A stretch of DNA of 64,000 nucleotides from assembly GCA_963798705.1 (NCBI GenBank), contig CAWCTW010000005.1:2356001-2420000 (forward strand), written 5' to 3'. The notes under the pieces are model-generated. The model ran no database searches. It was not told the origin of the DNA and saw nothing but the letters and a program-made list of their open reading frames with translations. Numbering within the stretch: position 1 is the first letter of the stretch; each line of letters opens with the position of its first letter. A program made the translations under genes and the position numbers. This DNA is from AC-56 sp963798705. Its GTDB lineage: Bacteria > Actinomycetota > Thermoleophilia > Solirubrobacterales > 70-9. Shown here piece by piece: positions 44,717 to 53,350 of this stretch.

Positions 44717-46444
44717 TCAGCGGATGCGAACGCGGACGGTCTTGGACGTCCGGTGTCCGTCCACGTCGACCGTGCGCACCCGGAAGCCGAGCTTTCCGTG
44801 CCGCAGGTGCTTGGTCCGCTTGAGGGCGCGGTGGCGGATCCTCACGACGAGTGACCGGGCGCTTCCGCCCTTGGCCGCGACCGTGAGCTTGCGCCGCGTG
44901 TGGTGAACCTTCGACTTCGAGAGCCGGCTGGAGTCGCTGCGAGCCTTGACGCCGGTTCGCCAGGCCTTGCCCTTCCCGAACCGCAGCCCCTTCGGCAGCC
45001 GCAGCTTCGCCTTCCGGAGTTCCGCTCCGGTCGCCTTCGCCTTGAGCTTCAGGCGCGGATGCTTGGATTGAGCCTTCTTCAGCTTCACGGAGGCCCGCGG
45101 GTTGCCGCCTCCGCCACCACCGCCGCAGCCCTTGACCTTCGCCTTGGGATCGGCCGAGGTATGCGCTCCGTTGTAGCCGTCGAACTCGCCGTGGAACACG
45201 GGCGCGCTCGTGTCGCAGAGGTCCACCGCCGACTGGAGCAATCCCCCGGATCCGCCGTTGAAGCTGAGCTCGAGGTGGGAGATCGGGATGTCCGGCAGCC
45301 CGGTGAACGCGTTGCCCAGGCCGGCAGACTCCGCCACGAAGTTGCCCAGAAGCTGAAGGGCAAGCGGTCCGTGGAGGTCGACCCCGAGCCTGGGAAATGC
45401 GGCGCCCGGAGTCGGCTCGACGATCACCACGGGGCCCGACTCCACGCCCTCGAGGAACGTCGATGTGCTCGTCGCCTTCCCGATGATCGAGCCGCCGGGA
45501 CAGGCGGAGGCGTTCGCATGGAACTGGGCGAGCGGGCAGTGGTTGCCCACGACCGCCGTGGGGCCGACCTCGGGCGGGAGGATCACCGTGGCGTTCTCGA
45601 GCCCCGCCTCGCCGTCGCTCTGGTCGACCACGGTCGCCATCGGGGTGATCGATCCCGCGCTCGTGGAGCCGGGCGCCCCGAGCTCGACGGAGATCTTCGG
45701 CGAGAACGGGAGGTCCCCGCAACGGGTCGCCGTGAACGAGGGCGCGGTCCCGTGCACGTTGTGGCCCGAGTAGGACGTCGCGTCGAAGCTGACCGCCTTG
45801 GGCACGCACGAGGTCGGGTTCCTCATGAAGCCCTTGCCGTTCGCCTTGCCGAACAGGTGGATGTCGAGCGACCTGATGTCCGTCTCGAGACCGCCCGCCT
45901 CTCGCGGGAAGTTGTTGATCACGGTGTCGAGGCCGAAGTCGGGCCGCAGCTGCACTGCCGACTGCTGGATGATCTTCGGCAGCAGCCCCCCCGCGGGACG
46001 GAGGACGATGCCGAAGCGGGCGGGCTCGCCCGACTGTGGCGTGAGGTTGTACAGGGAGCCGTTGACCGTCTGCGCGATGGGCGCGCCGGCGACGATCACG
46101 TTCACGTTTGCCGTCACGTTGCCCACGTGACTCTTACCCGGGCAGCTGTCGGAGTTCAACTGCGCCACGGTGCACAGCGGGGTGACGGTTGGGTTGCCGA
46201 CGAGCCCCGGAGGCAGATGCACCGTCAGGTCCTTGACCTGGTCGGAGGGATCGGAGAAGCCGATGTGGACGTTGACGTCGCTGTTGGCCCCGGCGGCCAG
46301 GTTCGCCGGCTTGGCCGAGAGCCCCTGGAAGCCCAGGGCCGCGTGGGCGGCCGGTGCGGCGAGAAGCGACAGCGCGGCGGCCGCGAGACCGAGTCCGGCG
46401 CCCCTTGCTCGCCACGAACGCTTCCTTACGCCCAATCTCGTCAC
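44717..46444 (-). CDS. Large secreted beta-rich protein with repeated Cys motif
   Basis: 575 aa from a GTG after ggagagga. The signal peptide (GLGLAAAALSLLAAPAAHA) is clear. The mature part is rich in Thr, Val and Gly, with two copies of a Cys motif: CTVAQLNSDSCPG..VGN (from C91) and CPLAQFHANASACPG..IGK (about 302), the second followed by a Pro-rich strand. The last 110 residues are strongly basic (Lys/Arg-rich) and may bind the cell wall or teichoic-type polymers. The motif recurs in two secreted paralogues at 59.6-61.4 kb. Confidence 0.7.
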   Translation of the reverse strand: MTRLGVRKRSWRARGAGLGLAAAALSLLAAPAAHAALGFQGLSAKPANLAAGANSDVNVHIGFSDPSDQVKDLTVHLPPGLVGNPTVTPLCTVAQLNSDSCPGKSHVGNVTANVNVIVAGAPIAQTVNGSLYNLTPQSGEPARFGIVLRPAGGLLPKIIQQSAVQLRPDFGLDTVINNFPREAGGLETDIRSLDIHLFGKANGKGFMRNPTSCVPKAVSFDATSYSGHNVHGTAPSFTATRCGDLPFSPKISVELGAPGSTSAGSITPMATVVDQSDGEAGLENATVILPPEVGPTAVVGNHCPLAQFHANASACPGGSIIGKATSTSTFLEGVESGPVVIVEPTPGAAFPRLGVDLHGPLALQLLGNFVAESAGLGNAFTGLPDIPISHLELSFNGGSGGLLQSAVDLCDTSAPVFHGEFDGYNGAHTSADPKAKVKGCGGGGGGGNPRASVKLKKAQSKHPRLKLKAKATGAELRKAKLRLPKGLRFGKGKAWRTGVKARSDSSRLSKSKVHHTRRKLTVAAKGGSARSLVVRIRHRALKRTKHLRHGKLGFRVRTVDVDGHRTSKTVRVRIR

Positions 46445-46639
46445 GCCGATCCTCTCCGACCCTCCGGGGTCATCCGGGTTGACTCGTATCGACCGGGGGG
46501 GCGACGGAATATACGAGGGTGGGGATCGCAGTGCGCCGGTTGCCGACCGCGGCTGCCTGGCGCTCGTGACCGAAGAGTGCCAGCGGGCCGGATGGCCCCT
46601 GGCATAATCGCCGGACCCCGCCAACGACCTCCCACACGA

Positions 46640-46939
46640 ATGCCCATCTACGAGTATCGCTGTCCCAACGGCCACGAGTTCGAGGTCTTCCAGGCGATGG
46701 CCGACGATCCCGTCTCGGCCTGCGAGGTGTGTGGCGAACCGGTCGAGCGAATCTTCCGCCCGGTGGCGGTGCACTTCAAGGGGTCGGGTTTCTACACGAC
46801 CGACTACGCCCGCAAGGCGGAGGCGGCGTCGTCCGGCGACGGCGGCAAGGACTCCTCGGATTCGAAGTCCGAGTCGAAGTCGTCGGAGAAGGGCGACAAG
46901 AAGCCGGCGGCGACCTCCTCGTCGGGTAAGGACGACTAG
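46640..46939 (+). CDS. FmdB-type zinc-ribbon regulatory protein
   Basis: 99 aa. MPIYEYRCPNGHEFEVFQ with a second pair CEVCGEPVERIF is the classic FmdB/CxxC zinc ribbon, around 40 residues long. The rest is a Ser/Lys/Asp-rich disordered tail. FmdB-type proteins are regulatory, but targets are poorly defined. It is divergent from the large secreted protein gene. Confidence 0.9.
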   Translation: MPIYEYRCPNGHEFEVFQAMADDPVSACEVCGEPVERIFRPVAVHFKGSGFYTTDYARKAEAASSGDGGKDSSDSKSESKSSEKGDKKPAATSSSGKDD

Positions 46940-46947
46940 AGGCTTGA

Positions 46948-46972
46948 CGTGGGGGAACCCACAAGACCCACG
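46948..46972 (+). terminator. Hairpin between convergent genes
   Basis: gtggg-ggaa-cccac (46949-46962) forms a compact stem just after the FmdB-type stop, with a second possible partner cccacg at 46967-46972. It is a plausible terminator for the convergent pair. Confidence 0.4.
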
Positions 46973-47055
46973 CGAGCGGCGGATTTTCAACCGCATGGGT
47001 TGATTAGCTGGCGTTCGCGGAGATGAGAATCGAAACTCGGCCGCCGGAGCTACGA

Positions 47056-48261
47056 CTAGCTCGGCGGTGAGCAGGCCGGCTGGTGCGGCGGGCTCGATCC
47101 CAGGAACTTCTTCACGGCTCGCTGGCACTCCTCGGGCGGGACGATGAGGTTGCCGGCGGCCGTGGTGCTCGCGGGCTTCAGGAAGTCGCTGTCGTTGCTG
47201 AAGCCGATCACCGCCGCGAAGACGAGCTGGGGCATCGTCCATGCGCCCATGCTCGAGACCATCACCTGCGGCGCGTTCCAGGCGATGAACGGCCCCTTGA
47301 CGAAGTTGTAGGGCAGGCGCAGCGGATCGGTGAGGCGGTCCTTGATGCCGTCCAGGATCACCTGCTGGAACTGGGCGCGCTCGAGGTCCGTGCCGCTGAA
47401 CTGGCCGCCGCCGCAGGTGTTCTCCCTGGTGCGGGCGAGGGTGATCGCCTGGAACCCGTTCAGCGTGTGCTCGCCCTTGCTCAGGTTCAAGTTGAACGCT
47501 CCGCCTGAGACGCTCGAGCAGACGGCGGTCGGCAGGTTCACGTTGATGCCTCCGATCGAGTCGATGAACCGGCGGAAGCCGTCGAAGTCGACGATTGCGA
47601 CCTGGTCGACGTTGATCCCGAGGAACTTCTCGATCGTGCGCACCGTGAGCTTCGCGCCGCCGGCGGCGTAGGCGGAGTTGATCTTGTTCTCGGGATGCCC
47701 GGGGATCTGAGCGAGCGTGTCGCGAGGTATCGAGAGCTTGCGGAACGTGCCGCCGCCCGCCCTGACGAGCATCAGGGTGTCGGAGCGGTACGGCCCGTGA
47801 CTGCAGCCCTTGCCGGTGGGCTTGCCGCTCTGCACGGTCTCGAGGCATCGCTTGGACTCCGCCTCGCCGGGGCCCGCGAACTGACCCGAGCGGATGTCGG
47901 TGCCGATCACCAGGATCGTCTGCGGGCTCACCGAGAGGAACGGGTTGCCGTGCAGCGTGTCGCCCATGTCCGCGAGCTTTCCCTTCTGGATCTGCGAGGA
48001 GAGCTCGAAGAGAACAACGCTGAGAAGGATCCAGCCGACCGCGAAGATGCCCACCCATCGCAGGACGCGGCGCCACAGCGGCTTCGGCCCCGCGGGCCTC
48101 GGGCGCCGGTCCCTGTCGCGGTCGTCCCCGCCACCCTTGCGCTGGGTGCGGCCGCGCAGCTTCGACAGGTCGGGCGACCGAAGCCTGCTCAGGAGGCCCG
48201 GGCGCGACCTGTACACCTTGTAATCCGGGCGTTCCTCCGCGCCCCGCCTGTCGTCGGCCAT
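47056..48261 (-). CDS. LCP-family (LytR-CpsA-Psr) cell-wall glycopolymer transferase
   Basis: 401 aa. A long basic cytoplasmic N-terminus leads to one membrane helix (VGIFAVGWILLSVVLF, about 70-85) and an external LCP domain: TILVIGTDIR, YRSDTLMLVRAGGG, KLSIPRDTLAQIPG, FRRFIDSIGGINVNL and the LARTREN segment. LCP enzymes attach teichoic acid, arabinogalactan or capsule from a lipid carrier to peptidoglycan. It is divergent from the ROK kinase gene. Confidence 0.93.
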   Translation of the reverse strand: MADDRRGAEERPDYKVYRSRPGLLSRLRSPDLSKLRGRTQRKGGGDDRDRDRRPRPAGPKPLWRRVLRWVGIFAVGWILLSVVLFELSSQIQKGKLADMGDTLHGNPFLSVSPQTILVIGTDIRSGQFAGPGEAESKRCLETVQSGKPTGKGCSHGPYRSDTLMLVRAGGGTFRKLSIPRDTLAQIPGHPENKINSAYAAGGAKLTVRTIEKFLGINVDQVAIVDFDGFRRFIDSIGGINVNLPTAVCSSVSGGAFNLNLSKGEHTLNGFQAITLARTRENTCGGGQFSGTDLERAQFQQVILDGIKDRLTDPLRLPYNFVKGPFIAWNAPQVMVSSMGAWTMPQLVFAAVIGFSNDSDFLKPASTTAAGNLIVPPEECQRAVKKFLGSSPPHQPACSPPS

Positions 48262-48366
48262 CGGCTATCAATACTGCCGCATGGCCTCCCGGCAAAGATG
48301 CGCGCCCGCGCACCAGGCGGTGCCTCGCGTGGGTGGGCGGGTGCTTGCTCACGGGAGTTGCCGCCC

Positions 48367-49326
48367 GTGACCCGCGAGGCGATCGGCGTCGATCTCGGCG
48401 GGACCAAGATGCTCGTCGGCGCGGTCGACGAGGACCGCAACGTGGCGTACAGGGCCACCGCCCCGAGCCTGGGCCTGGGGCAGGAGGAGCTGATCTCGAC
48501 CCTCGAGCGGGAGCTGGAGGCGGCGGTCGAGGCCCGGCCGGACGTCACGGCGGTGGGACTCGGGATCCCGTGCACGATCGACCGCGAGCGCGGCGTGGCG
48601 GTCCAGGCGGTCAACCTGCAGCTCGCCGACGTTCCCATTCGCGACCTGATGAGCGAGGGGCTCGGGCTGCCCGTGTCGCTGGACAACGACGTGAACGCGG
48701 CGATCCTCGCCGAGCATCGCTTCGGGGCCGCCCGGGGCGCCGAGAACGCGGTGATGCTGACGATCGGCACGGGGATCGGCGGTGGCCTGGTGATCGGCGG
48801 CGAGGTCTATCGCGGCTCATCAGGCGCGGCGGCCGAGTTGGGCCACGTCGTGATCGAGGCCGACGGCCCCCGCTGCCAGGGCAATTGCCCCAACCGGGGA
48901 TGCGTCGAGGTGTACGCCTCGGGCACGGCGATCGCGCGCGAGGGCCTGGCCGCGGCCGAGAAGGCGCCGGACTCGGCTCTGGGTCGCGTGCTCGCCGACG
49001 GCGCGACGCTCGACGGCAGAGAGGTGACCGATGCGGCCGCCGCCGGCGACCCGATTGCCGTCGCAGTGCTCGAGAAGGTGGGGCGGAGCCTCGGCGTCGC
49101 GCTCGCGAGCTTCGCCAACGTCTTCGACCCGGACGTGATCGTGATCGGGGGCGGGGCCATGCGCGCAGGTGACCTGCTGCTCGACCCGGCCCGCGCCGAG
49201 CTCGCGGCCCGCGCCCTCGCGCCCATGAGCTCCACGCCTGTCGTTGCCGCCGCGCTCGGCCCGGAAGCGGGCATGATCGGCGCCGCGACGATGGCGATGC
49301 TCGATCTCGATGGAGACAGGACCTGA
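48367..49326 (+). CDS. ROK-family sugar kinase, glucokinase-like
   Basis: 319 aa from the GTG at 48367. The phosphate-binding VDLGGTKMLVGAV (8-20), catalytic LDNDVNAAIL, the second phosphate loop TIGTGIGGGLVI and the ROK zinc motif in CQGNCPNRGCVEVYASG are all visible. It would phosphorylate glucose or a related sugar. Its stop overlaps the rsmI start by one base. Confidence 0.9.
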   Translation: MTREAIGVDLGGTKMLVGAVDEDRNVAYRATAPSLGLGQEELISTLERELEAAVEARPDVTAVGLGIPCTIDRERGVAVQAVNLQLADVPIRDLMSEGLGLPVSLDNDVNAAILAEHRFGAARGAENAVMLTIGTGIGGGLVIGGEVYRGSSGAAAELGHVVIEADGPRCQGNCPNRGCVEVYASGTAIAREGLAAAEKAPDSALGRVLADGATLDGREVTDAAAAGDPIAVAVLEKVGRSLGVALASFANVFDPDVIVIGGGAMRAGDLLLDPARAELAARALAPMSSTPVVAAALGPEAGMIGAATMAMLDLDGDRT

Positions 49327-50153
49327 TGGCGGGGCGACTCACCGTCTGCCCTACGCCGATCGGCAATCTCGGGGACATGAGCCAGCGGGTCCGCCGGGCA
49401 CTGGGGGATGCGGATCTCGTGGCCGCCGAGGACACCCGCCGAGCGGGCCTCTTGTTCGAACGATTGGAAATCCCGCGGCCGCGGCTGGTCTCCTACCACG
49501 AGGGCAACGAGGCCGAGCGAGCCGTGCAGCTGGCCCAGCAGGTCGAGCGTGGCGCGAGGCTGGCGTTGATCAGCGAGGCGGGCACCCCGGTGATCTCCGA
49601 CCCCGGCTACCGCCTGGTGCGCGCCTGCCTGGAGCGCGATCTGGAGGTAGAGGTGCTCCCCGGGCCGTCGGCCGTGGTCACGGCGCTCGTCGCCTCCGGG
49701 CTGCCACCGGATCGATGGCGGTTCGAGGGGTTCCTGCCGCGGCGGGCGGGCGAGCTGGAGCGGGTGCTGCGCTCGGCGGAGACCGTGGTTGCGTTCGAGT
49801 CGCCACGGCGCCTGCCGCAGTCGCTGGCGGCGCTGGCGGCGCTGGCGCCCGACCGCTCCGCGGCGGTGTGCCGAGAGCTGACGAAGCTTCACGAGGAGGT
49901 GGCGCGGGCTTCCCTGGGCGAGCTCGCCCGCCGGTTTCGCCACGACGTCAAGGGGGAGATCGTCGTGGTGATCGCGCCGGCCGGCTCGGCGGGCGCCCAG
50001 GGCCCTGATCTCGCCTTCGCGGTCGACGCCCTGCGACGGCTCGTGCAGTCGGGGGCACGGCCCCGCGCGGCCGCATCCGTCGTCGGCGCCCTCACGGGCA
50101 CGCGCCCCAACGACCTCTATCGCGCTCTCACCGGCCGCGACCCCCGCGAGTAA
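49326..50153 (+). CDS. rsmI: 16S rRNA (cytidine-2'-O) methyltransferase RsmI
   Basis: 275 aa. The tetrapyrrole-methylase fold signature LTVCPTPIGNLGDMSQRV opens the protein, with AAEDTRRAGLLF, SEAGTPVISDPGYRLVRAC and PGPSAVVTALVASGLP. It modifies C1402 of 16S rRNA with S-adenosylmethionine. In related genomes rsmI often lies with metG and tatD; here those genes are about 12 kb away, with the MCE operon and secreted proteins between them. Confidence 0.96.
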   Translation: MAGRLTVCPTPIGNLGDMSQRVRRALGDADLVAAEDTRRAGLLFERLEIPRPRLVSYHEGNEAERAVQLAQQVERGARLALISEAGTPVISDPGYRLVRACLERDLEVEVLPGPSAVVTALVASGLPPDRWRFEGFLPRRAGELERVLRSAETVVAFESPRRLPQSLAALAALAPDRSAAVCRELTKLHEEVARASLGELARRFRHDVKGEIVVVIAPAGSAGAQGPDLAFAVDALRRLVQSGARPRAAASVVGALTGTRPNDLYRALTGRDPRE

Positions 50154-50390
50154 TCCGCATCGTCAAGCGCCGTCCGGCCCGCCGTTACAGGTCGTGCAGG
50201 CACAGGTCGATCTTGATTTGCGAGGAATAGAAGTAGGATGCGCCGAGAGGAGATCGCGTGCGTGTCGAGGCAGGGCGCCTCGGCCCGGGAAGGAAAGGAT
50301 GTTCCCGCGGGATGAGCCGGACGCTCGCAGCATCAAGTACAGGAGGAGGGGGCATCCTGCCCCGGACAGGTGGCGCCTGAGGACCAGCCT

Positions 50391-51773
50391 GTGAGGACGG
50401 GTCGCCGCGCGTGGATATCGCGGGCGGCCGCCGGCGCGGCCCTCCTGGTCGGGCTCGTGCTCGTGCTCGTGATCCTGTTCGGGGGGAGCTCGGGCCGCAT
50501 CTACCACCTGACCTTCGAGAACGGCGGCCAGCTCGTCAGCGGCAATCAGGTGCTGGTCGCCGGCCAGCCAATCGGCACGGTCGACAGCATCGAGCTCACG
50601 GACGACGCGCACGCCGAGGTCACGATCTCGGTCGACGAGCCGCTCCACGAGGGGACGACCGCGGTGGTTCGCGCGACGTCGCTGTCCGGCATCGCCAACC
50701 GGTACGTGGCGATCGCGCCGGGGCCCAACAGCGAGGCCGAGCTGCCGGACGGGGCGACCCTCGCCGCCGACAGGACCACCTCCATAGTCGATCTGGACCA
50801 GCTGTTCGACACGTTCAGGCCGCCCACGCGACACGCCCTCCAGAGCGTGATCAAGGGCTCCGCCACGGTCTACGCCGGGCACACCGAGGGCGCCCGTCGC
50901 AGCTACAAGTACTTCGCGCCGGGGCTCTCCTCCGCCCGGCGCCTCCTGGACGAGCTCACCCGCGACCAGCGGACCTTCACGCAGTTCCTGGTCACGGGCT
51001 CCAAGGCCCTGGGGACGATCGCCGAGCGGCGCCAGGATCTCTCGGCGCTCACGCAGAACGCGAACCAGGCGCTGGGCGCGATCGCGAACCAGAACGAGGC
51101 CCTCGACCGGGTGCTGGTGGCGCTGCCGCCGACGCTCCGCCAGGCCAACACCACCTTCGTGAACCTGCGCGCGACGCTCGACGACCTGGATCCGCTGGTG
51201 GCATCCGCGAAGCCGGCGACCAAGCACCTCACGCCGTTCCTGCGCAATCTCCGCCAGGTATCGGAGCGCGGGGTGCCGGTGGTGCACGACCTCAGCCTGG
51301 CCGTCAATCGCCCCGGGGGCAACAACGATCTCACCGACGCCCTGCGCGCTCAGCCGCGGGCCGAGAGCGCCGCACGCCGGGCCGTGCCCAACGCGATCCA
51401 GGGGCTCAACGACTCCCAGCCCGTCATCAGCTTCGCCCGCCCGTACGCGCCGGATCTGCTCGCGTGGGTCTCGAAGTTCGCGCAGGACTCGTCCTACTAC
51501 GACGCCAACGGCCACTACGTCCGTGTCTCCACGGCCGAGGCCAATCCGTTCCATTACTGCGCCGCGGGCGACACCAACCCGGTTTGCGCCGGCCATCCCG
51601 AGGGCGATCTCGAGCCGATTCCGCTCAGCCAGCAGTTCAGCGGCCTTGAGTTCGGGACTTACACACGGTGCCCGGGCGGCGCAATCCAGCCGATCTCCGG
51701 CTCCAACCCCTTCCTCGACGGCGGGAACCTCGACGGCGAATGCGACCCCTCCGACGTGCCCCCGGGCCCATGA
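50391..51773 (+). CDS. MCE-family protein 1 of 6
   Basis: 460 aa. An N-terminal membrane helix (AAAGAALLVGLVLVLVILFG) and the MlaD/MCE domain (YHLTFENGGQLVSGNQVLVAGQPIGTVDSIEL) precede a long helical region. MCE proteins form tubes that carry lipids or sterols across the envelope. The GTG at 50391 has a gagga site 7 bases upstream; a GTG at 50370 is possible. The 237 bases before it contain no gene. The stop overlaps the next ATG by 4 bases. Confidence 0.85.
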   Translation: MRTGRRAWISRAAAGAALLVGLVLVLVILFGGSSGRIYHLTFENGGQLVSGNQVLVAGQPIGTVDSIELTDDAHAEVTISVDEPLHEGTTAVVRATSLSGIANRYVAIAPGPNSEAELPDGATLAADRTTSIVDLDQLFDTFRPPTRHALQSVIKGSATVYAGHTEGARRSYKYFAPGLSSARRLLDELTRDQRTFTQFLVTGSKALGTIAERRQDLSALTQNANQALGAIANQNEALDRVLVALPPTLRQANTTFVNLRATLDDLDPLVASAKPATKHLTPFLRNLRQVSERGVPVVHDLSLAVNRPGGNNDLTDALRAQPRAESAARRAVPNAIQGLNDSQPVISFARPYAPDLLAWVSKFAQDSSYYDANGHYVRVSTAEANPFHYCAAGDTNPVCAGHPEGDLEPIPLSQQFSGLEFGTYTRCPGGAIQPISGSNPFLDGGNLDGECDPSDVPPGP

Positions 51774-53350
51774 GGCGGATCGTTGCGACAGCCGCTCTGC
51801 TCGCCGTGGTGGCGCTCGTCTTCTTCGCCCAGGGATCCGGCGGGTCCGGCGGCACCTACGAGATCCGCGGCATCTTCGACAACGGCGCCTTCCTCGTGAC
51901 CGGTGAGGACGTTCGCATCGCCGGCGCCAAGGTCGGAAGCGTCTCCGCCGTCGACGTCACCCAGCCCGGCGACCCCGCCAACAGGGATGGCAGCCCCGAC
52001 CCCGGCAAGGCGGTCGTGGTGATGGACATCGCCGACCCGGGCTTCCAGGACTTTCGCCAGGATGCGAGCTGCATAATCCGCCCGGCGTCGCTCCTGGGCG
52101 AGAAGTACGTCGACTGCCAGCCCACCCAGCCGCACGCGCCGGGGACCGAGGCGCCACCGCCGCTCGACGTGGTCCAGTCCGGGGATCCTGGCGCCGGCCA
52201 ACGGTTCCTGCCGCTGCAGAACAACGGCAAGAGCGTCGACATCGACCTCGTCAACAACATCATGCGCGAGCCGTTCGCCGATCGGTTCCGGCTGATCCTG
52301 AACGACCTGGGAGCCGGCCTGGGAGCGCGGGGGAAGGATCTCGAGGCGATCGTCAAGCGCGCGGACCCCGCCCTCCGGGAGACCGACCGGGTGCTGGCAC
52401 AGCTGGCGCGGGAGAACCGCACGCTCAGCAAGCTCGCCGCCGACTCCGACGAGGTCCTGGCGCCGCTCGCCCGCGAGCGGCAGAAGGTGGCCGGCTTCAT
52501 CAGGAACGCGAACACCGCGGGAGAGGCGACTGCCGAGCGCAGCGCCGACCTCGAGGCCGGGTTCGAGAAGTTCCCGGCCGCCCTGCAGGCCCTGCGCCGT
52601 CAGATGGTGCAGCTGAAGAACTTCTCCGACCAGGCGCAGCCGACATTCGCCGATTTCGCTCACGCCGCGCCCAACCTGACCCGGTCGACCGAGGCGCTGG
52701 GCCCGTTCGCAAAGGCCTCGATCCCGGCGCTGACCTCCCTCGGCGACGCGGCGGCCAAGAGCGGCCAGCCGATCGTCAACGCGGACCCGATCATCGTCAA
52801 GGCGCGAAACCTCGCGGAGAAGGCCGGTCCGGGGGCGGCGAGCCTCAACAAGCTGCTCACGACCCTGCGCAAGACCGGCGGCTACAAGGACCTGATGCAC
52901 CTGATCCTGAACACGACGACCGGGATCAGCGGCTTCGACAGGTTCGGGCACTTCCTTCGCACGGTCCTGGTGATCGACAACACATGCGTCACGCTCGTGG
53001 CCACCACGAACCCGGGCTGCACGGCCGCGTGGCAGCCGGGCAGCGCCAAGGTCACGAACCCCAAGCTCGGCCCGCCGAGCTCCTCGACCGCGTCCCTCCC
53101 GACGGCGCAGGAGGCGGCCGCGGCCGGGATCGGAACGGTGCCTCTCGATGCTCAGGGTGATCCGGCCGGCGGAAGCTCCGCCTCCTCGACCTCGCCCGAG
53201 CGCAAGGAGCCGCGCGCCTCCTCGCTGGGCGCCGCTCGCGACCTGCTCGACACGATCATCGGCAGGCAGCCCGGCGCCAAGGACCGCAAGCCGCCCGCCG
53301 ACAAGCCGCCCGCCGAGAAGCCGCCGTCCGATCAGGGGCAGGCCCCGTGA
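51770..53350 (+). CDS. MCE-family protein 2 of 6
   Basis: 526 aa. A membrane helix (IVATAALLAVVALVFFAQ) and the MCE domain (EIRGIFDNGAFLVTGEDVRIAGAKVGSVSAV) open the protein, followed by a long helical stretch. The C-terminal 80 residues are unusual: Pro/Ser/Lys-rich, with repeated PPADKPPAEKPPSDQ-type sequence, suggesting a wall-spanning tail. The ATG and previous stop overlap (ATGA). Confidence 0.85.
   Translation: MRRIVATAALLAVVALVFFAQGSGGSGGTYEIRGIFDNGAFLVTGEDVRIAGAKVGSVSAVDVTQPGDPANRDGSPDPGKAVVVMDIADPGFQDFRQDASCIIRPASLLGEKYVDCQPTQPHAPGTEAPPPLDVVQSGDPGAGQRFLPLQNNGKSVDIDLVNNIMREPFADRFRLILNDLGAGLGARGKDLEAIVKRADPALRETDRVLAQLARENRTLSKLAADSDEVLAPLARERQKVAGFIRNANTAGEATAERSADLEAGFEKFPAALQALRRQMVQLKNFSDQAQPTFADFAHAAPNLTRSTEALGPFAKASIPALTSLGDAAAKSGQPIVNADPIIVKARNLAEKAGPGAASLNKLLTTLRKTGGYKDLMHLILNTTTGISGFDRFGHFLRTVLVIDNTCVTLVATTNPGCTAAWQPGSAKVTNPKLGPPSSSTASLPTAQEAAAAGIGTVPLDAQGDPAGGSSASSTSPERKEPRASSLGAARDLLDTIIGRQPGAKDRKPPADKPPAEKPPSDQGQAP

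Noticed and set aside
46973..47050. tRNA-like look (ttcaa loop, gattagctgg)
   Set aside because: I could not fold an acceptor stem with correct D, anticodon and T arms on either strand.
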